A DNA stretch of 35,650 nucleotides from a virus. The DNA is taken from positions 1 to 35,650 of IMG/VR virus record IMGVR_UViG_3300050821_003710, one strand, 5' to 3'. The notes under the pieces were generated by a model. It ran no database searches and was not told the DNA's origin. It saw nothing but the letters and a program-made list of their open reading frames with translations. Made by a program: the position numbers and the translations under genes. Below, piece by piece: positions 16,087-24,218 of the stretch (within the stretch, counting starts at the first letter, position 1; the number at the start of each line of letters is the position of its first letter).

Positions 16087-18105
16087 ATGGTTTCTACAAT
16101 TAAATTTAGCCAGTTTGCTAGTGCTGGCGATATAGGCAATGGCGCAACTACTGTGGGTCTTGATGCGACATTGACTATAAATAGTAGGTTCAACAATCCA
16201 TGGACTTTTCTTCCCTCCGGTACGACAGCGCAACGGCCTGCGCCCTCCGTTGCTATCAATTACCGATTACGTCTTAATACTGATACGCAAACTTATGAAT
16301 TTTATGATGCGGTTGCTGGGATTTGGACACAATTACTAGATAGTGGATTTACAGGGGTTGTTGTATTAGCTCCAAGTGCCGATCAAACTATTACTGGTGC
16401 GCATAATCTTATTATGGCTACGGGTAGCATGATTGCACCCACTATGCTTGCTGGTAATTTATCTTTATCAGGAAACACTTTATCAAGTACTAATTCTAAT
16501 GGAAATATTAATCTAATTCCTAATGGAACAGGTCAGATATTGGGATTGGGTTCAGTTTCATTTGCACCAAGTCCAGGAATCCAAATACAAAAGATTGGTA
16601 ATGAGGCAGCATTTACCGCCGGATCGTTTGTAAATCTTGTAGGTAGTGCGCCTAAATTTTATGGATATAAAAGTCGTAGCACATCCATTGGAACCCATGT
16701 TGCTGTTCAATCTGGGGATGAATTAACTATATTAACCGCTTTTGGGGATGATGGGACAACATTTAGTCCGGCAGCTCAAATTAGAATATTAGCTGGATCT
16801 ACGATAAGTTCAGGTATTGTTTCGGGAACCTTACAACTAAATACTGCAAGTAGCTTAGGTGTGATGACGAATGCTTTAAGCATAAGTGATGCCCAAATCG
16901 TAACGTTAACAAATCCATTACCTTCTAATAGCGGTGGTACAGGGGTTAATAATGGGGGAAGCACTTTAACCCTGGCGGGTAGTCTTGCCACATCAGGCGC
17001 GTTTGCATCCTCATTCACAATGACAGGGGCGACAGCGGTTACGTTCCCAATCAGCGGAACATTGGCAACAACGGCAGGCGTGGCAGCTGGTTTCGTAGCA
17101 CTTGCGCCATCTGGAATTCAAACGATAACCAACTTTGATCTGGTTGTTCATGGTGTAACGATCGGTAATGGTGCGTTTGCCTCGGTAAATAATCTGGCTG
17201 TAGGCCAAGGCGCATTAGCAGCTAACGTAAGTGGTGTTGGTAACGTGGCAATAGGCCCCACAGCTTTGGCTACATTGACCACAGGAAATAGCACGACTGC
17301 TGTTGGTAATGCCGCTGGAACCAACTCGGCCTTTGGCGCAAATATTACAACAGGAACACGCAATACGTTCATCGGTAATGGTGCTTCTGGAAATAATGCA
17401 GCTGCCTCTGGGGTAATTGCTCTAGGTTGCTTCTCTGTAGCTGATATAGCGACAGGTGCAACCTCTGCTGATAATGGATCGGGTATTGCGATTGGCAGCA
17501 GTACAACGCCCGTTGGTTTCCGTGGTGATGGAACGATTTACCCTGGATTCATGGGTGCTGGTGAATGGCGCATGAAGATCAACGATACCTATTATATGAT
17601 CCCACTACTTGCAGATGGAGCCACATCATTAGGGGCACTGCGTGCCACACAGATTAGTTTCACAACTACATCAGGAATTATTGGATCGGGAACAAATGAT
17701 AATGCAGCAGTTGGCAGCGTAGGACAATATGTAGAAACCATATTATTATCTTCTGGATCTCTTGTTGCATTAACAACTAATACAGCAACTAATATTGTAC
17801 AATTAACCTCTTTGCCAGCAGGGGATTGGGATGTTTGGGGCAACTGGTGCCTGGATGTTGCTGGAGCTTCAACGATGTCAATTGTTACAGGATGGATTAG
17901 CAGTACCTCTGCAACTCAACCTGATTTGGCATTTCAATCCCGATTAGAAAATCAAACGCTCAACAATTCGGATGTATGTATGGCAATCAGTACAAAACGT
18001 TTTTCGTTGTCTTCTCCAACTACAATTTATATGTCCATGTTGGCATCATATACGGGCGGAACTATAAGCGGGTTTGGCGCAATTTATGCACGATTAAGAC
18101 GTTAG
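16087..18105 (+). CDS. Large tail fibre / tailspike-like protein
   Basis: The 672-residue protein has an N-terminal attachment-like domain (residues ~1-90, ending RLRLNTDTQTYEFYDAVAGI). A long Ser/Thr/Gly/Asn-rich beta region follows. Residues ~355-480 carry A-x-G-x-x-A repeats (NLAVGQGALA, NVAIGPTALA, TTAVGNAAGT, GIAIGSS) resembling the left-handed roll of trimeric autotransporter heads. The C-terminal ~150 residues (AGDWDVWGNWCLDVAG, YMSMLASYTGGTISGFGAIY) look like a beta-sandwich receptor-binding tip. Ribosome site AAGGA. Likely a trimeric host-recognition fibre. Confidence 0.72.
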   Translation: MVSTIKFSQFASAGDIGNGATTVGLDATLTINSRFNNPWTFLPSGTTAQRPAPSVAINYRLRLNTDTQTYEFYDAVAGIWTQLLDSGFTGVVVLAPSADQTITGAHNLIMATGSMIAPTMLAGNLSLSGNTLSSTNSNGNINLIPNGTGQILGLGSVSFAPSPGIQIQKIGNEAAFTAGSFVNLVGSAPKFYGYKSRSTSIGTHVAVQSGDELTILTAFGDDGTTFSPAAQIRILAGSTISSGIVSGTLQLNTASSLGVMTNALSISDAQIVTLTNPLPSNSGGTGVNNGGSTLTLAGSLATSGAFASSFTMTGATAVTFPISGTLATTAGVAAGFVALAPSGIQTITNFDLVVHGVTIGNGAFASVNNLAVGQGALAANVSGVGNVAIGPTALATLTTGNSTTAVGNAAGTNSAFGANITTGTRNTFIGNGASGNNAAASGVIALGCFSVADIATGATSADNGSGIAIGSSTTPVGFRGDGTIYPGFMGAGEWRMKINDTYYMIPLLADGATSLGALRATQISFTTTSGIIGSGTNDNAAVGSVGQYVETILLSSGSLVALTTNTATNIVQLTSLPAGDWDVWGNWCLDVAGASTMSIVTGWISSTSATQPDLAFQSRLENQTLNNSDVCMAISTKRFSLSSPTTIYMSMLASYTGGTISGFGAIYARLRR

Positions 18106-18169
18106 TTAACAGTTTAATTTAGTTATGATAATGTAATTATGATTTTTTTAATTAATATGGAGTCAATGA

Positions 18170-18388
18170 ATGTCAGATACAAAGGTTTTAAGCTTATTAG
18201 AATCAATGAAACAACAACTTGCGGGATTTATCGCACAACGCGATCAGGCACAAGTTAATTTTCAGCAATTAATCGGTGCAATTTTTGCATGTGAAACTAT
18301 TATAAAGCAACATGAGGAAAAAATAGCAGCAGACTTAAAAGAGCAAGGAGAGGGCAATGGCGAAGATGTGGATCAAGGATGCGACTAA
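18170..18388 (+). CDS. Small coiled-coil protein
   Basis: The 72-residue amphipathic helical protein (VLSLLESMKQQLAGFIAQRD, ETIIKQHEEKIAADLKEQG) has an acidic end. GGAG precedes the ATG. The 3' end overlaps the next gene by 32 bases in another frame. Function unknown; similar short coiled-coil proteins accompany phage fibre genes. Confidence 0.65.
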   Translation: MSDTKVLSLLESMKQQLAGFIAQRDQAQVNFQQLIGAIFACETIIKQHEEKIAADLKEQGEGNGEDVDQGCD

Positions 18389-18536
18389 AAATAAAGGAAA
18401 ATTGCATCGTGAGTTAGGGGTTAAGGAAGGGGAAAAGATTCCGGCTAAGAAGTTAGCAAAGGCTGAGAAATCTAAGAATCCTACTATAAGAAAAGAGGCT
18501 AATTTGGCGCGTACTTTAAAAGGACTAAAGAAATGA
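18357..18536 (+). CDS. Small conserved-type phage protein
   Basis: The 59-residue basic protein (MAKMWIKDATKNKGKLHREL, GVKEGEKIPAKKLAKAEKSK, then NPTIRKEANLARTLKGLKK) matches a recurrent phage pattern, W-I-x-x-A...G-x-L-H-R-x-L-G-V...I-P-x-K-K-L, of unknown function. The start lies inside the preceding gene with AGGAGAGGGCA upstream. The stop overlaps the next start (ATGA). Confidence 0.75.
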   Translation: MAKMWIKDATKNKGKLHRELGVKEGEKIPAKKLAKAEKSKNPTIRKEANLARTLKGLKK

Positions 18537-18628
18537 AAAAAGACATGAAAAAAGAAGATAAAAAGAAAATGGATAAAAAAGATGGTAAAATGGACAAAAA
18601 GAAATCCAAGAAGGATTGTGGATATTAG
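18533..18628 (+). CDS. Very small Lys-rich protein
   Basis: The 31-residue protein is more than half Lys and Asp (MKKDMKKEDKKKMDKKDGKM...) and ends DCGY. The start overlaps the stop of the previous gene as ATGA, a sign of translational coupling. It may be a nucleic-acid-binding tail-like peptide. The low complexity makes the call uncertain. Confidence 0.45.
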   Translation: MKKDMKKEDKKKMDKKDGKMDKKKSKKDCGY

Positions 18629-18637
18629 GAGCTAGTC

Positions 18638-18847
18638 ATGGCTTATGATGAAACACCAAAAAAGAAAATTGAAGTACGTGATGGGGATAGAAAAGATTAT
18701 CCTGATCATGATGAACTTATACTGAAAGCAGGTGATTCCGGTGCTTATTGTGAGCGCACTGATATTGCCGAGGAAATAGTGGGTTATCTAGGTGTTGATG
18801 ATCTAGATAGAATTAGACGTAAGAATTTAAAACACAGGACAAGATAG
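18638..18847 (+). CDS. Hypothetical small protein
   Basis: The 69-residue charged protein (KKKIEVRDGDRKDYPDHDEL, TDIAEEIVGYLGVDDLDRIR) is not recognised. AGGAGCTAGTC precedes the ATG. It is the last of four small genes between two fibre-type genes. Confidence 0.6.
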   Translation: MAYDETPKKKIEVRDGDRKDYPDHDELILKAGDSGAYCERTDIAEEIVGYLGVDDLDRIRRKNLKHRTR

Positions 18848-18857
18848 ATTTATAAAT

Positions 18858-18878
18858 TAAAGCAAATGATTTGCTTTA
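18858..18878 (+). terminator. 9-bp stem-loop before fibre gene
   Basis: TAAAGCAAA (18858-18866) and TTTGCTTTA (18870-18878) pair around a three-base loop. It is 10 bases after the stop at 18847 and ahead of the ribosome site of the gene at 18903. There is no strong T run after the stem, so it is an attenuator or stabiliser candidate. Confidence 0.4.
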
Positions 18879-18902
18879 TTAAAATTATAAGGAGATTACA
18901 TA

Positions 18903-19970
18903 ATGACCGTTACAGCACTTGCCCGTAATTTTGACGGCAATCCTAATATTGTAACTATGGTTACAACCAGTTCCAATACTGATATTACAACTGCCGGTTG
19001 GTTTACATTACCTTCAACAGTAGCCGACATCGAACTATTACAAAATGGTGATTTTCAAACGGCAGTTACCGATTTATGGCTTATTTATTATGCAACAGGT
19101 ATCGGATTTTATACCCTTGATCCAAGCACTAACGCTTTTGTCGCTTTATCAGGTAACGCCGGATTATCAACAACCCTATCTAATGGTAATATTTTTGTTG
19201 GTAATGCATCAAACGTAGCAACGGGCGTGGCGGTTTCTGGGATTCTTGCTATAACTAATGCAGGTGTTACATCAATCCCATTGCCTTCTGCTGAAATTCT
19301 TGTGGGGAATGGTGGTGGTGTCGCGGCTCCTGTTGCGGTGTCTGGTATTGTATCCCTAAGTAATGCAGGCGTTACATCAATTCCTTTAACATCAGCGCAT
19401 ATTCTTGTAGGTAGTGCTGGCAACGCTGCTGCCAGTGTGGCTTTGAGCGGGGATGCTACCATTTCTAACACAGGTGTTTTAACAATTGGTGCGGGTGCAG
19501 TGACGCAATCTAAGATTGCGAATAATGCAGTTGACTATGCACAATTAGCACTTGATGTAGCTGCAACAACTACCGTCACATTAACGGCTGCACAAATCAA
19601 TGGAATGTATGCAACACCAGTTCAGATTCTTGCAGCCCAGGGTGCTGGAAAATTAATACTTATTGATAGCATTCTTTGGGACATCGCTTTTGTATCTGCT
19701 CAATATGCATCAGGTGGTGCGATTCAAGCTCAGTATGGCAATACAGTTCATGGGGCTGGATCTCCTGCATCAGCATCGATTGCCGCGGCTACATTAAATG
19801 GCGTTGCAGCCAGTGGATTTATAGCCAACGGTTCCGGATCTGCTACTTTAAATGCTCCAGCAACTGTAGAAAATACAGCAGTATTTTTATCTAATGCTAC
19901 AGGACCATTTACTACGGGTGATAGCACTGTAACTCTCTATATAAGATATAGGGTTGTTACTCCAGCTTAG
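18903..19970 (+). CDS. Fibre-like protein with three internal repeats
   Basis: The 355-residue protein is Ala/Gly/Ser/Thr/Val-rich. Residues ~92-196 contain three tandem ~35-residue repeats with consensus ILVGNxxxVAxxVAxSGxxx then ISNAGVTSIP. The C-terminal ~150 residues (TVTLTAAQINGMYATPVQIL, AGKLILIDSILWDIAF) form a separate beta domain ending in a strand motif (DSTVTLYIRYRVVTP). It is probably a minor tail fibre or a virion surface protein. It is followed directly by a rho-independent terminator. Confidence 0.65.
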   Translation: MTVTALARNFDGNPNIVTMVTTSSNTDITTAGWFTLPSTVADIELLQNGDFQTAVTDLWLIYYATGIGFYTLDPSTNAFVALSGNAGLSTTLSNGNIFVGNASNVATGVAVSGILAITNAGVTSIPLPSAEILVGNGGGVAAPVAVSGIVSLSNAGVTSIPLTSAHILVGSAGNAAASVALSGDATISNTGVLTIGAGAVTQSKIANNAVDYAQLALDVAATTTVTLTAAQINGMYATPVQILAAQGAGKLILIDSILWDIAFVSAQYASGGAIQAQYGNTVHGAGSPASASIAAATLNGVAASGFIANGSGSATLNAPATVENTAVFLSNATGPFTTGDSTVTLYIRYRVVTPA

Positions 19971-19976
19971 CCTTAT

Positions 19977-19999
19977 AGGCCTCTTTTGAGGCCTTTTTT
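19977..19999 (+). terminator. Rho-independent terminator of the fibre block
   Basis: AGGCCTC (19977-19983), TTTT loop, GAGGCCT (19988-19994), then TTTTT. It begins 7 bases after the stop at 19970 and is the clearest intrinsic terminator on the plus strand. Only 16 bases separate it from the endolysin start, so endolysin would depend on read-through or antitermination. Confidence 0.8.
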
Positions 20000-20014
20000 C
20001 AAGGACTGAAAAAT

Positions 20015-20419
20015 ATGGTAGATGATGTTCAATCGTGGATAAAGAAGTGTGAGGGCTTAAAAAATCATACTTATATTGATACCACGGGAAACATAACTAT
20101 TGGATGGGGAAGGAATCTATCTAATGGAATAAGTAATGATGAAGCAGAATTAATGTTTCAAAATGATTTTAAACGCGCAAGCAAGGAACTTCAACAATAT
20201 ACTTTTTATCAGATCCAACCCATAGGAGTTCAAGAGGCTCTTATTAATATGAATTTCAATTTAGGCATTGAAAGATTTCTAAGCTTTAAGAAAATGATTA
20301 AAGCATTACTTAATAAAGATTATACAACCGCAGCCGTTGAAGCACTCGATAGCACCTGGGCAAATCAGGTAGGAAATCGCGCCAAGGACATAGCCGTTAT
20401 GATTCGCGAGGGAAAATGA
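20015..20419 (+). CDS. Endolysin, T4-type lysozyme (muramidase)
   Basis: The 134-residue glycoside hydrolase 24-type lysozyme cleaves the MurNAc-GlcNAc bond of peptidoglycan. The catalytic triad spacing E-8x-D-5x-T is intact: Glu13 in KKCEGLK, Asp22 in YIDTTG, Thr28 in NITIGWGRN. Later motifs are GVQEALINMNFNLG and WANQVGNRAKDIAVMI. No signal or SAR sequence is visible, so a holin is needed for release, but none is adjacent. AAGGA precedes the ATG. The stop overlaps the VRR-NUC gene start (ATGA). Confidence 0.9.
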   Translation: MVDDVQSWIKKCEGLKNHTYIDTTGNITIGWGRNLSNGISNDEAELMFQNDFKRASKELQQYTFYQIQPIGVQEALINMNFNLGIERFLSFKKMIKALLNKDYTTAAVEALDSTWANQVGNRAKDIAVMIREGK

Positions 20420-20805
20420 ATCCAGAGCAAATCGAACATATCAATGTGATTAACTGGTTTACTTTCAACTATCCTGATTTAGCGGATGATTTTCATCACT
20501 TTGCCAATGAACGCCGATGCTCCATTCAACAAGGCAGGCTATTAAAACGCATGGGTGTCAAAAAAGGCGTTTCTGATTTTTTCTTAGCGGTTGGCCTTGG
20601 CGGATTCCACGGACTTTGGATCGAACTAAAAGCAGGTAAAGGAAAATTAACTAAAGAGCAATTAGAATTTATTATGAGAAAAAGGGAGCGTGGGTATTGT
20701 GCCCGCGTGGCTCATGGTAGTGATGAGGCTAAAGAAGCAATATTGTCCTATTTGGATAATCACATAGCTAATGGGTTTTATAATATACCAAAAAACTGTT
20801 CATAA
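20416..20805 (+). CDS. VRR-NUC domain nuclease
   Basis: The 129-residue stand-alone VRR-NUC (PD-(D/E)XK superfamily) protein has N-terminal HINVINWFTFNYPDL, central GVKKGVSDFFLAVG, and the catalytic strand GLWIELKAGKGKLTKEQLEF, in which E-x-K is the metal-binding pair. VRR-NUC proteins are structure-specific nucleases, including FAN1-type and phage Holliday-junction-like resolvases. It is translationally coupled to the endolysin. A role in resolving DNA before packaging is an inference. Confidence 0.85.
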   Translation: MNPEQIEHINVINWFTFNYPDLADDFHHFANERRCSIQQGRLLKRMGVKKGVSDFFLAVGLGGFHGLWIELKAGKGKLTKEQLEFIMRKRERGYCARVAHGSDEAKEAILSYLDNHIANGFYNIPKNCS

Positions 20806-20892
20806 TCATATCAATTTGTTAGACTCAATTTTGCACATGATTTAATATCCCAGTAAATCATTAAGCCATTGATTTATATAGATGTCGGTTTC

Positions 20893-20924
20893 TTAGGTCT
20901 GATTATTTTATTTCTCAGACCTAA
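20893..20924. terminator. 10-bp inverted repeat between convergent operons
   Basis: TTAGGTCTGA (20893-20902) and TCAGACCTAA (20915-20924) pair perfectly around a 12-base A/T loop. It overlaps the 3' end of the minus gene stopping at 20908 and lies about 90 bases beyond the VRR-NUC stop. No T run follows on either strand. The rest of 20806-20907 shows nothing else. Confidence 0.5.
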
Positions 20925-21240
20925 TTGCACATTGTCCATCACCATGATATTCATTGCATATTAGACATCTTGAATTTTTAATATCTTCTTGGTGCTGAGG
21001 TGCGAATCTATTTGACCATCCTGATTTAATTAAAAATTCATTGTGATCGGCATAACCTAGATCTCTTGCATGTTTGTCCATAGCTTTTTGTATTTCATCA
21101 AAAGTGATTAAAGGTTTTTTAATCTTTTCAAGTAAATCTTTTTCAGAAGAATTTAAATCACTATCTGGGAAACAAAAACATTGTGCATTCCATGGTGCAT
21201 TCATTTTATTACATCTTGTACATAGCCAGGGTTCATTCAT
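20908..21240 (-). CDS. Zinc-finger-type small protein
   Basis: The 110-residue protein has an N-terminal C-x2-C ... C-x-C unit (LCTRCNKMNAPWNAQCFCF, like a RanBP2-type zinc ribbon) and a second Cys/His group near the C-terminus (CLICNEYHGDGQCA). The middle is helical (FDEIQKAMDKHARDLGYAD). It is the last gene of the long minus operon. Function unknown. Confidence 0.65.
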   Translation of the reverse strand: MNEPWLCTRCNKMNAPWNAQCFCFPDSDLNSSEKDLLEKIKKPLITFDEIQKAMDKHARDLGYADHNEFLIKSGWSNRFAPQHQEDIKNSRCLICNEYHGDGQCAIRSEK

Positions 21241-21486
21241 TTAATTATCTTCCCTAATCCTTAATTTCAAACACTCACAAAACGCATCAACCTCATCACA
21301 TTGTTTTTCTTTATCAGTAATAGGCGTTTGTTTTGCAAACATCAAATGACACAATATCGTTAAAACGCAAAGTAACTCTCCGCGTTCTGTCTTGTTATTT
21401 TCAATCCATTCTGCCAAACAATTTCCTAAATGGAACAATAAATCCTTTTCTCGTTTTGTTATTTTTCCAAATTCTATGCCATTCAT
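21241..21486 (-). CDS. Hypothetical small early protein
   Basis: The 81-residue helical protein (KREKDLLFHLGNCLAEWIEN, LLCVLTILCHLMFAKQTPIT) is not recognised. The start overlaps the stop of the upstream gene (ATGA), and the next gene begins directly after its stop. Part of the overlapping minus operon. Confidence 0.65.
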   Translation of the reverse strand: MNGIEFGKITKREKDLLFHLGNCLAEWIENNKTERGELLCVLTILCHLMFAKQTPITDKEKQCDEVDAFCECLKLRIREDN

Positions 21487-21662
21487 TCAATCACCGCGTC
21501 TTTTTGCAACATATCATCTATTACATTTTTAAGTACATTTGATATATTTGCAATTTGTGAATAATCTGCAAAACAAGAAAGCTCAAGTTTATTATTAATA
21601 AAAATCTTTAATTCTCTTAGATTTGGTGTTACCGGCCAATAATGTACTCTAATTTCTATCAT
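21483..21662 (-). CDS. Hypothetical small early protein
   Basis: The 59-residue protein (MIEIRVHYWPVTPNLRELKI...) ends NVIDDMLQKDAVIE. It overlaps both neighbours by four bases as ATGA, which supports it as a true gene in the operon. No motif recognised. Confidence 0.65.
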   Translation of the reverse strand: MIEIRVHYWPVTPNLRELKIFINNKLELSCFADYSQIANISNVLKNVIDDMLQKDAVIE

Positions 21663-21868
21663 TTGTTTTTTAATCCTTCTAATGCTTTAGCATATTTCTT
21701 TTTAATTCTTTCACTGGCTTGGATGATCTGATTATGATCACAATAATTATCAATCATAGATTGGATTTTTTGACGAATGCGATTTAATTTAGTATTAGCT
21801 CCTCTAAATTCCGTTTCAGAGAAATTATGATACATGATAATTAGCTCTTCTTTCGTAAAATCATTCAT
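21659..21868 (-). CDS. MNDFTKEEL family small protein, copy 3
   Basis: The 69-residue protein opens MNDFTKEELIIMYHNFSETE and contains KIQSMIDNYCDH at about residues 34-45, the two blocks shared with the next two upstream genes. The C-terminus differs (IIQASERIKKKYAKALEGLK, no Cys pair). I recall this pattern from small phage proteins of unknown role. Coupled to its neighbours by short overlaps. Confidence 0.75.
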   Translation of the reverse strand: MNDFTKEELIIMYHNFSETEFRGANTKLNRIRQKIQSMIDNYCDHNQIIQASERIKKKYAKALEGLKNK

Positions 21869-22065
21869 TATTCACAATCTCCGCATTTTTTACATATACT
21901 TCCTAAACGATTGTGCTCATAAAATTCATGATCACAATAATTATCGATCATGGATTGGATTTTTAATTTAAGATTATCCAAATCTGAGCATTCTCCATGC
22001 TGCATTTCAGTCAATCGAACACATTTATATAAATTTCTGAGTTCTTCTTTAGTAAAATCATTCAT
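21868..22065 (-). CDS. MNDFTKEEL family small protein, copy 2 (zinc ribbon)
   Basis: The 65-residue paralogue of its neighbours opens MNDFTKEELRNLYKCVRLTE and has KIQSMIDNYCDHEF. The C-terminal CDH ... CKKCGDC supplies Cys and His for a small zinc ribbon. Start and stop overlap the adjacent genes. Probably arose by tandem duplication. Confidence 0.75.
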   Translation of the reverse strand: MNDFTKEELRNLYKCVRLTEMQHGECSDLDNLKLKIQSMIDNYCDHEFYEHNRLGSICKKCGDCE

Positions 22066-22264
22066 GATGTTTTCTACATTTTGAACATAAATTTATGGAA
22101 TTAATATCGTGAATTTCAGGACAATCTTGATCATAATACTTATCAATCATGGATTGAATTTTAATCTCTAACTCTTCGTCCCAGTTATTTATACCTGTAT
22201 AGACACGCAAAGATTTAATTGTTGAAATCAAACTTTCTAATTCTTCTTTAGTAAAATCATTCAT
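22058..22264 (-). CDS. MNDFTKEEL family small protein, copy 1
   Basis: The 68-residue protein uses the ATG at 22264 (MNDFTKEELESLISTIKSLR). It has the related block KIQSMIDKYYDQDCPE and ends NLCSKCRKHHE, a Cys/His-rich tail that could bind zinc. It is the first of the three tandem paralogues in transcription order. Confidence 0.75.
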   Translation of the reverse strand: MNDFTKEELESLISTIKSLRVYTGINNWDEELEIKIQSMIDKYYDQDCPEIHDINSINLCSKCRKHHE

Positions 22265-22266
22265 AA

Positions 22267-22524
22267 TCAAATATCCACTCGAACATGATCCCTAAAATAT
22301 TCAGGATCTTCTATAACCCTCTTCATAAGACAAGTATAGCAAACAAGCCAAATTTCTTTATCACGATTAGATGAAAGCTCAAGAAATGCTTTTTTCTTCT
22401 CTGATAACCACATTTTATTATTACACTTCGGACAATCAAATGGTTCACAGTGCGATTGATCTTTTGGTGCTTCTGGATAATCACTTATAGGTGGGCATAT
22501 AATTATTACTAAATCTCTAGACAT
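22267..22524 (-). CDS. Small Cys-rich protein
   Basis: The 85-residue protein starts at ATG 22524, which has GAGG eight bases upstream. It contains C-x2-C pairs (FDCPKCNNKMWL, VCYTCLMKR), a probable zinc ribbon. It follows the helicase gene closely and precedes the three MNDFTKEEL paralogues. Function unknown. Confidence 0.65.
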   Translation of the reverse strand: MSRDLVIIICPPISDYPEAPKDQSHCEPFDCPKCNNKMWLSEKKKAFLELSSNRDKEIWLVCYTCLMKRVIEDPEYFRDHVRVDI

Positions 22525-22532
22525 TTTTATCC

Positions 22533-24218
22533 TCACTCAAAAATCTTTTTCTTTATCCTCATCCCTTTCTCATCTGGACTAATTACTAACCTTTTGGGTG
22601 CATTGGCATGATGCAACATATCCAAAACTTTATCTTTGTCGTGTAAATACATGAAGTATGAAGACGCTTTATCACAATGTTTTCTTACAAATTGACCATA
22701 AAATACATATCGTGCTTTTTCAGATGAAGGGGTATAATTCTCTCGTATTTTAATATTCTTGCCGTGCTGATCAATGCATTGATACAAACAATCTACTCTA
22801 AAACTATTTTTTGTTCCTGAAACTTCAAAATTTGTCGATGTTACTATAACCTCTATGGTAATGGGTTTTATTATGTCAAGAGAGAGTTTTTTATTGGGAT
22901 CGATAATCTCAGTTTCACAAATCCGGCAATGACGCGCTGAAATATCATTTTTTACCCCACATTCACTATTAGGACAACTCTTAAACTCAAAATAATAATC
23001 ACAACGCTTATCGTTAATTATACCAATGCACCGTCTTGCATGCTCCGTGTTAAACGTCATGCATTGAGGGCATTGGATAACAAAGGACTTATCTTTATCT
23101 ATGGTTTGTTTAATAGCATCATTTATGATTGGATCGTCAAAATCTTGAAATCGGCTTATATTTTGGGCATAGTCAAGAATTAAACACTCTTTCTTTCCTT
23201 CATTAAGACGCAATCCACGTCCTATTCCTTGTATGTATAGTAATAAGCTACTCGTAGGTCTTAACCATGCAATACAATCAATCGCTGGAACATTAACTCC
23301 AGTTAATAGACAATTAACACTTATGAGATATTTTATTTTTTTATTTCTAGCTAATGTTAATGAATCATTTCTTTCATCACTATTTGTTTCTCCTAATATA
23401 ATTCTAGCTGAATTTTCAGGCAACGCATTTAATGCTTCATAACAGTGTGCTTTCGTACTGCAAAATATGATACATACGTTTCTACTTTCCATAATATTAT
23501 TTACTTCCTGTAGAATTTCCCATGTTAATCTTTTTTTACTATCAATCACTGATTGTAAATCAGAACTTTTAAAGTCACCTGCTTTTATCTTACATTTACT
23601 AAAATCAAATGATTCTGTTTTTGGCAATTCAAATTGAGGATTTACAAGGTATCCTTGATCAATAAGATATTGAGTAGATATGTTTCCAACCTTAGTTTTA
23701 AATAATGCGTTTTCTCCAACAATAGAATTATTTCCACGAAAAGGGGTTCCCGTCATTCCTAAGACACGCATTTGCGAATATTCTTGTTTATAATGCCGCA
23801 ATATTCTAATAAAAATCGAATTATGCATTGTGTAATTAATTAAATGAGCTTCATCAATAATAATAATGTTGAATTTAATTTGAGCTATTGGATGATTATT
23901 TTTTAAAGCACTTATCAAGGATTGAGGAGTGGCAAATATTACATTTTTATTGTAATTTTTGTCTGATAATGAAGCACAAAATATAGATGGCTTTCCATTT
24001 ATATCTTTATAAGCATCCGAATTATTTCTGACAAGCTCGGAGCTACTAACTAGACATAAAACACGCTTATTTAATTTATCAAACCGATTTGCAATACTCC
24101 CAATAAGATAAGATTTTCCACCACCAACAGAGCATTCAAGCAAAACAGGATTGTCATTTAATTTTAGAGCATCAAAAGATTCTTGTATGGCTTGCTTTTG
24201 ATATGGTCTTAGTTCCAT
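22533..24218 (-). CDS. SF2 DNA/RNA helicase (DEAH box)
   Basis: The 561-residue superfamily 2 helicase of the Res / UvsW-like type has a Q-like start (ELRPYQKQAI), Walker A VGGGKS (residues 31-36), the DEAH box at 122-125, GMTGTPFRG at about 154-162 and motif VI GIGRGLR near residue 333. The C-terminal ~170 residues hold a Cys-rich array (CPQCMTF, CPNSECGV, CRICETE), probably two zinc ribbons, and a beta-rich end. Phage helicases of this type remodel forks or recombination intermediates. It sits beside an endonuclease VII-like gene, overlapping it by 10 bases, and upstream lie SSB- and Sak4-like genes. Confidence 0.88.
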   Translation of the reverse strand: MELRPYQKQAIQESFDALKLNDNPVLLECSVGGGKSYLIGSIANRFDKLNKRVLCLVSSSELVRNNSDAYKDINGKPSIFCASLSDKNYNKNVIFATPQSLISALKNNHPIAQIKFNIIIIDEAHLINYTMHNSIFIRILRHYKQEYSQMRVLGMTGTPFRGNNSIVGENALFKTKVGNISTQYLIDQGYLVNPQFELPKTESFDFSKCKIKAGDFKSSDLQSVIDSKKRLTWEILQEVNNIMESRNVCIIFCSTKAHCYEALNALPENSARIILGETNSDERNDSLTLARNKKIKYLISVNCLLTGVNVPAIDCIAWLRPTSSLLLYIQGIGRGLRLNEGKKECLILDYAQNISRFQDFDDPIINDAIKQTIDKDKSFVIQCPQCMTFNTEHARRCIGIINDKRCDYYFEFKSCPNSECGVKNDISARHCRICETEIIDPNKKLSLDIIKPITIEVIVTSTNFEVSGTKNSFRVDCLYQCIDQHGKNIKIRENYTPSSEKARYVFYGQFVRKHCDKASSYFMYLHDKDKVLDMLHHANAPKRLVISPDEKGMRIKKKIFE

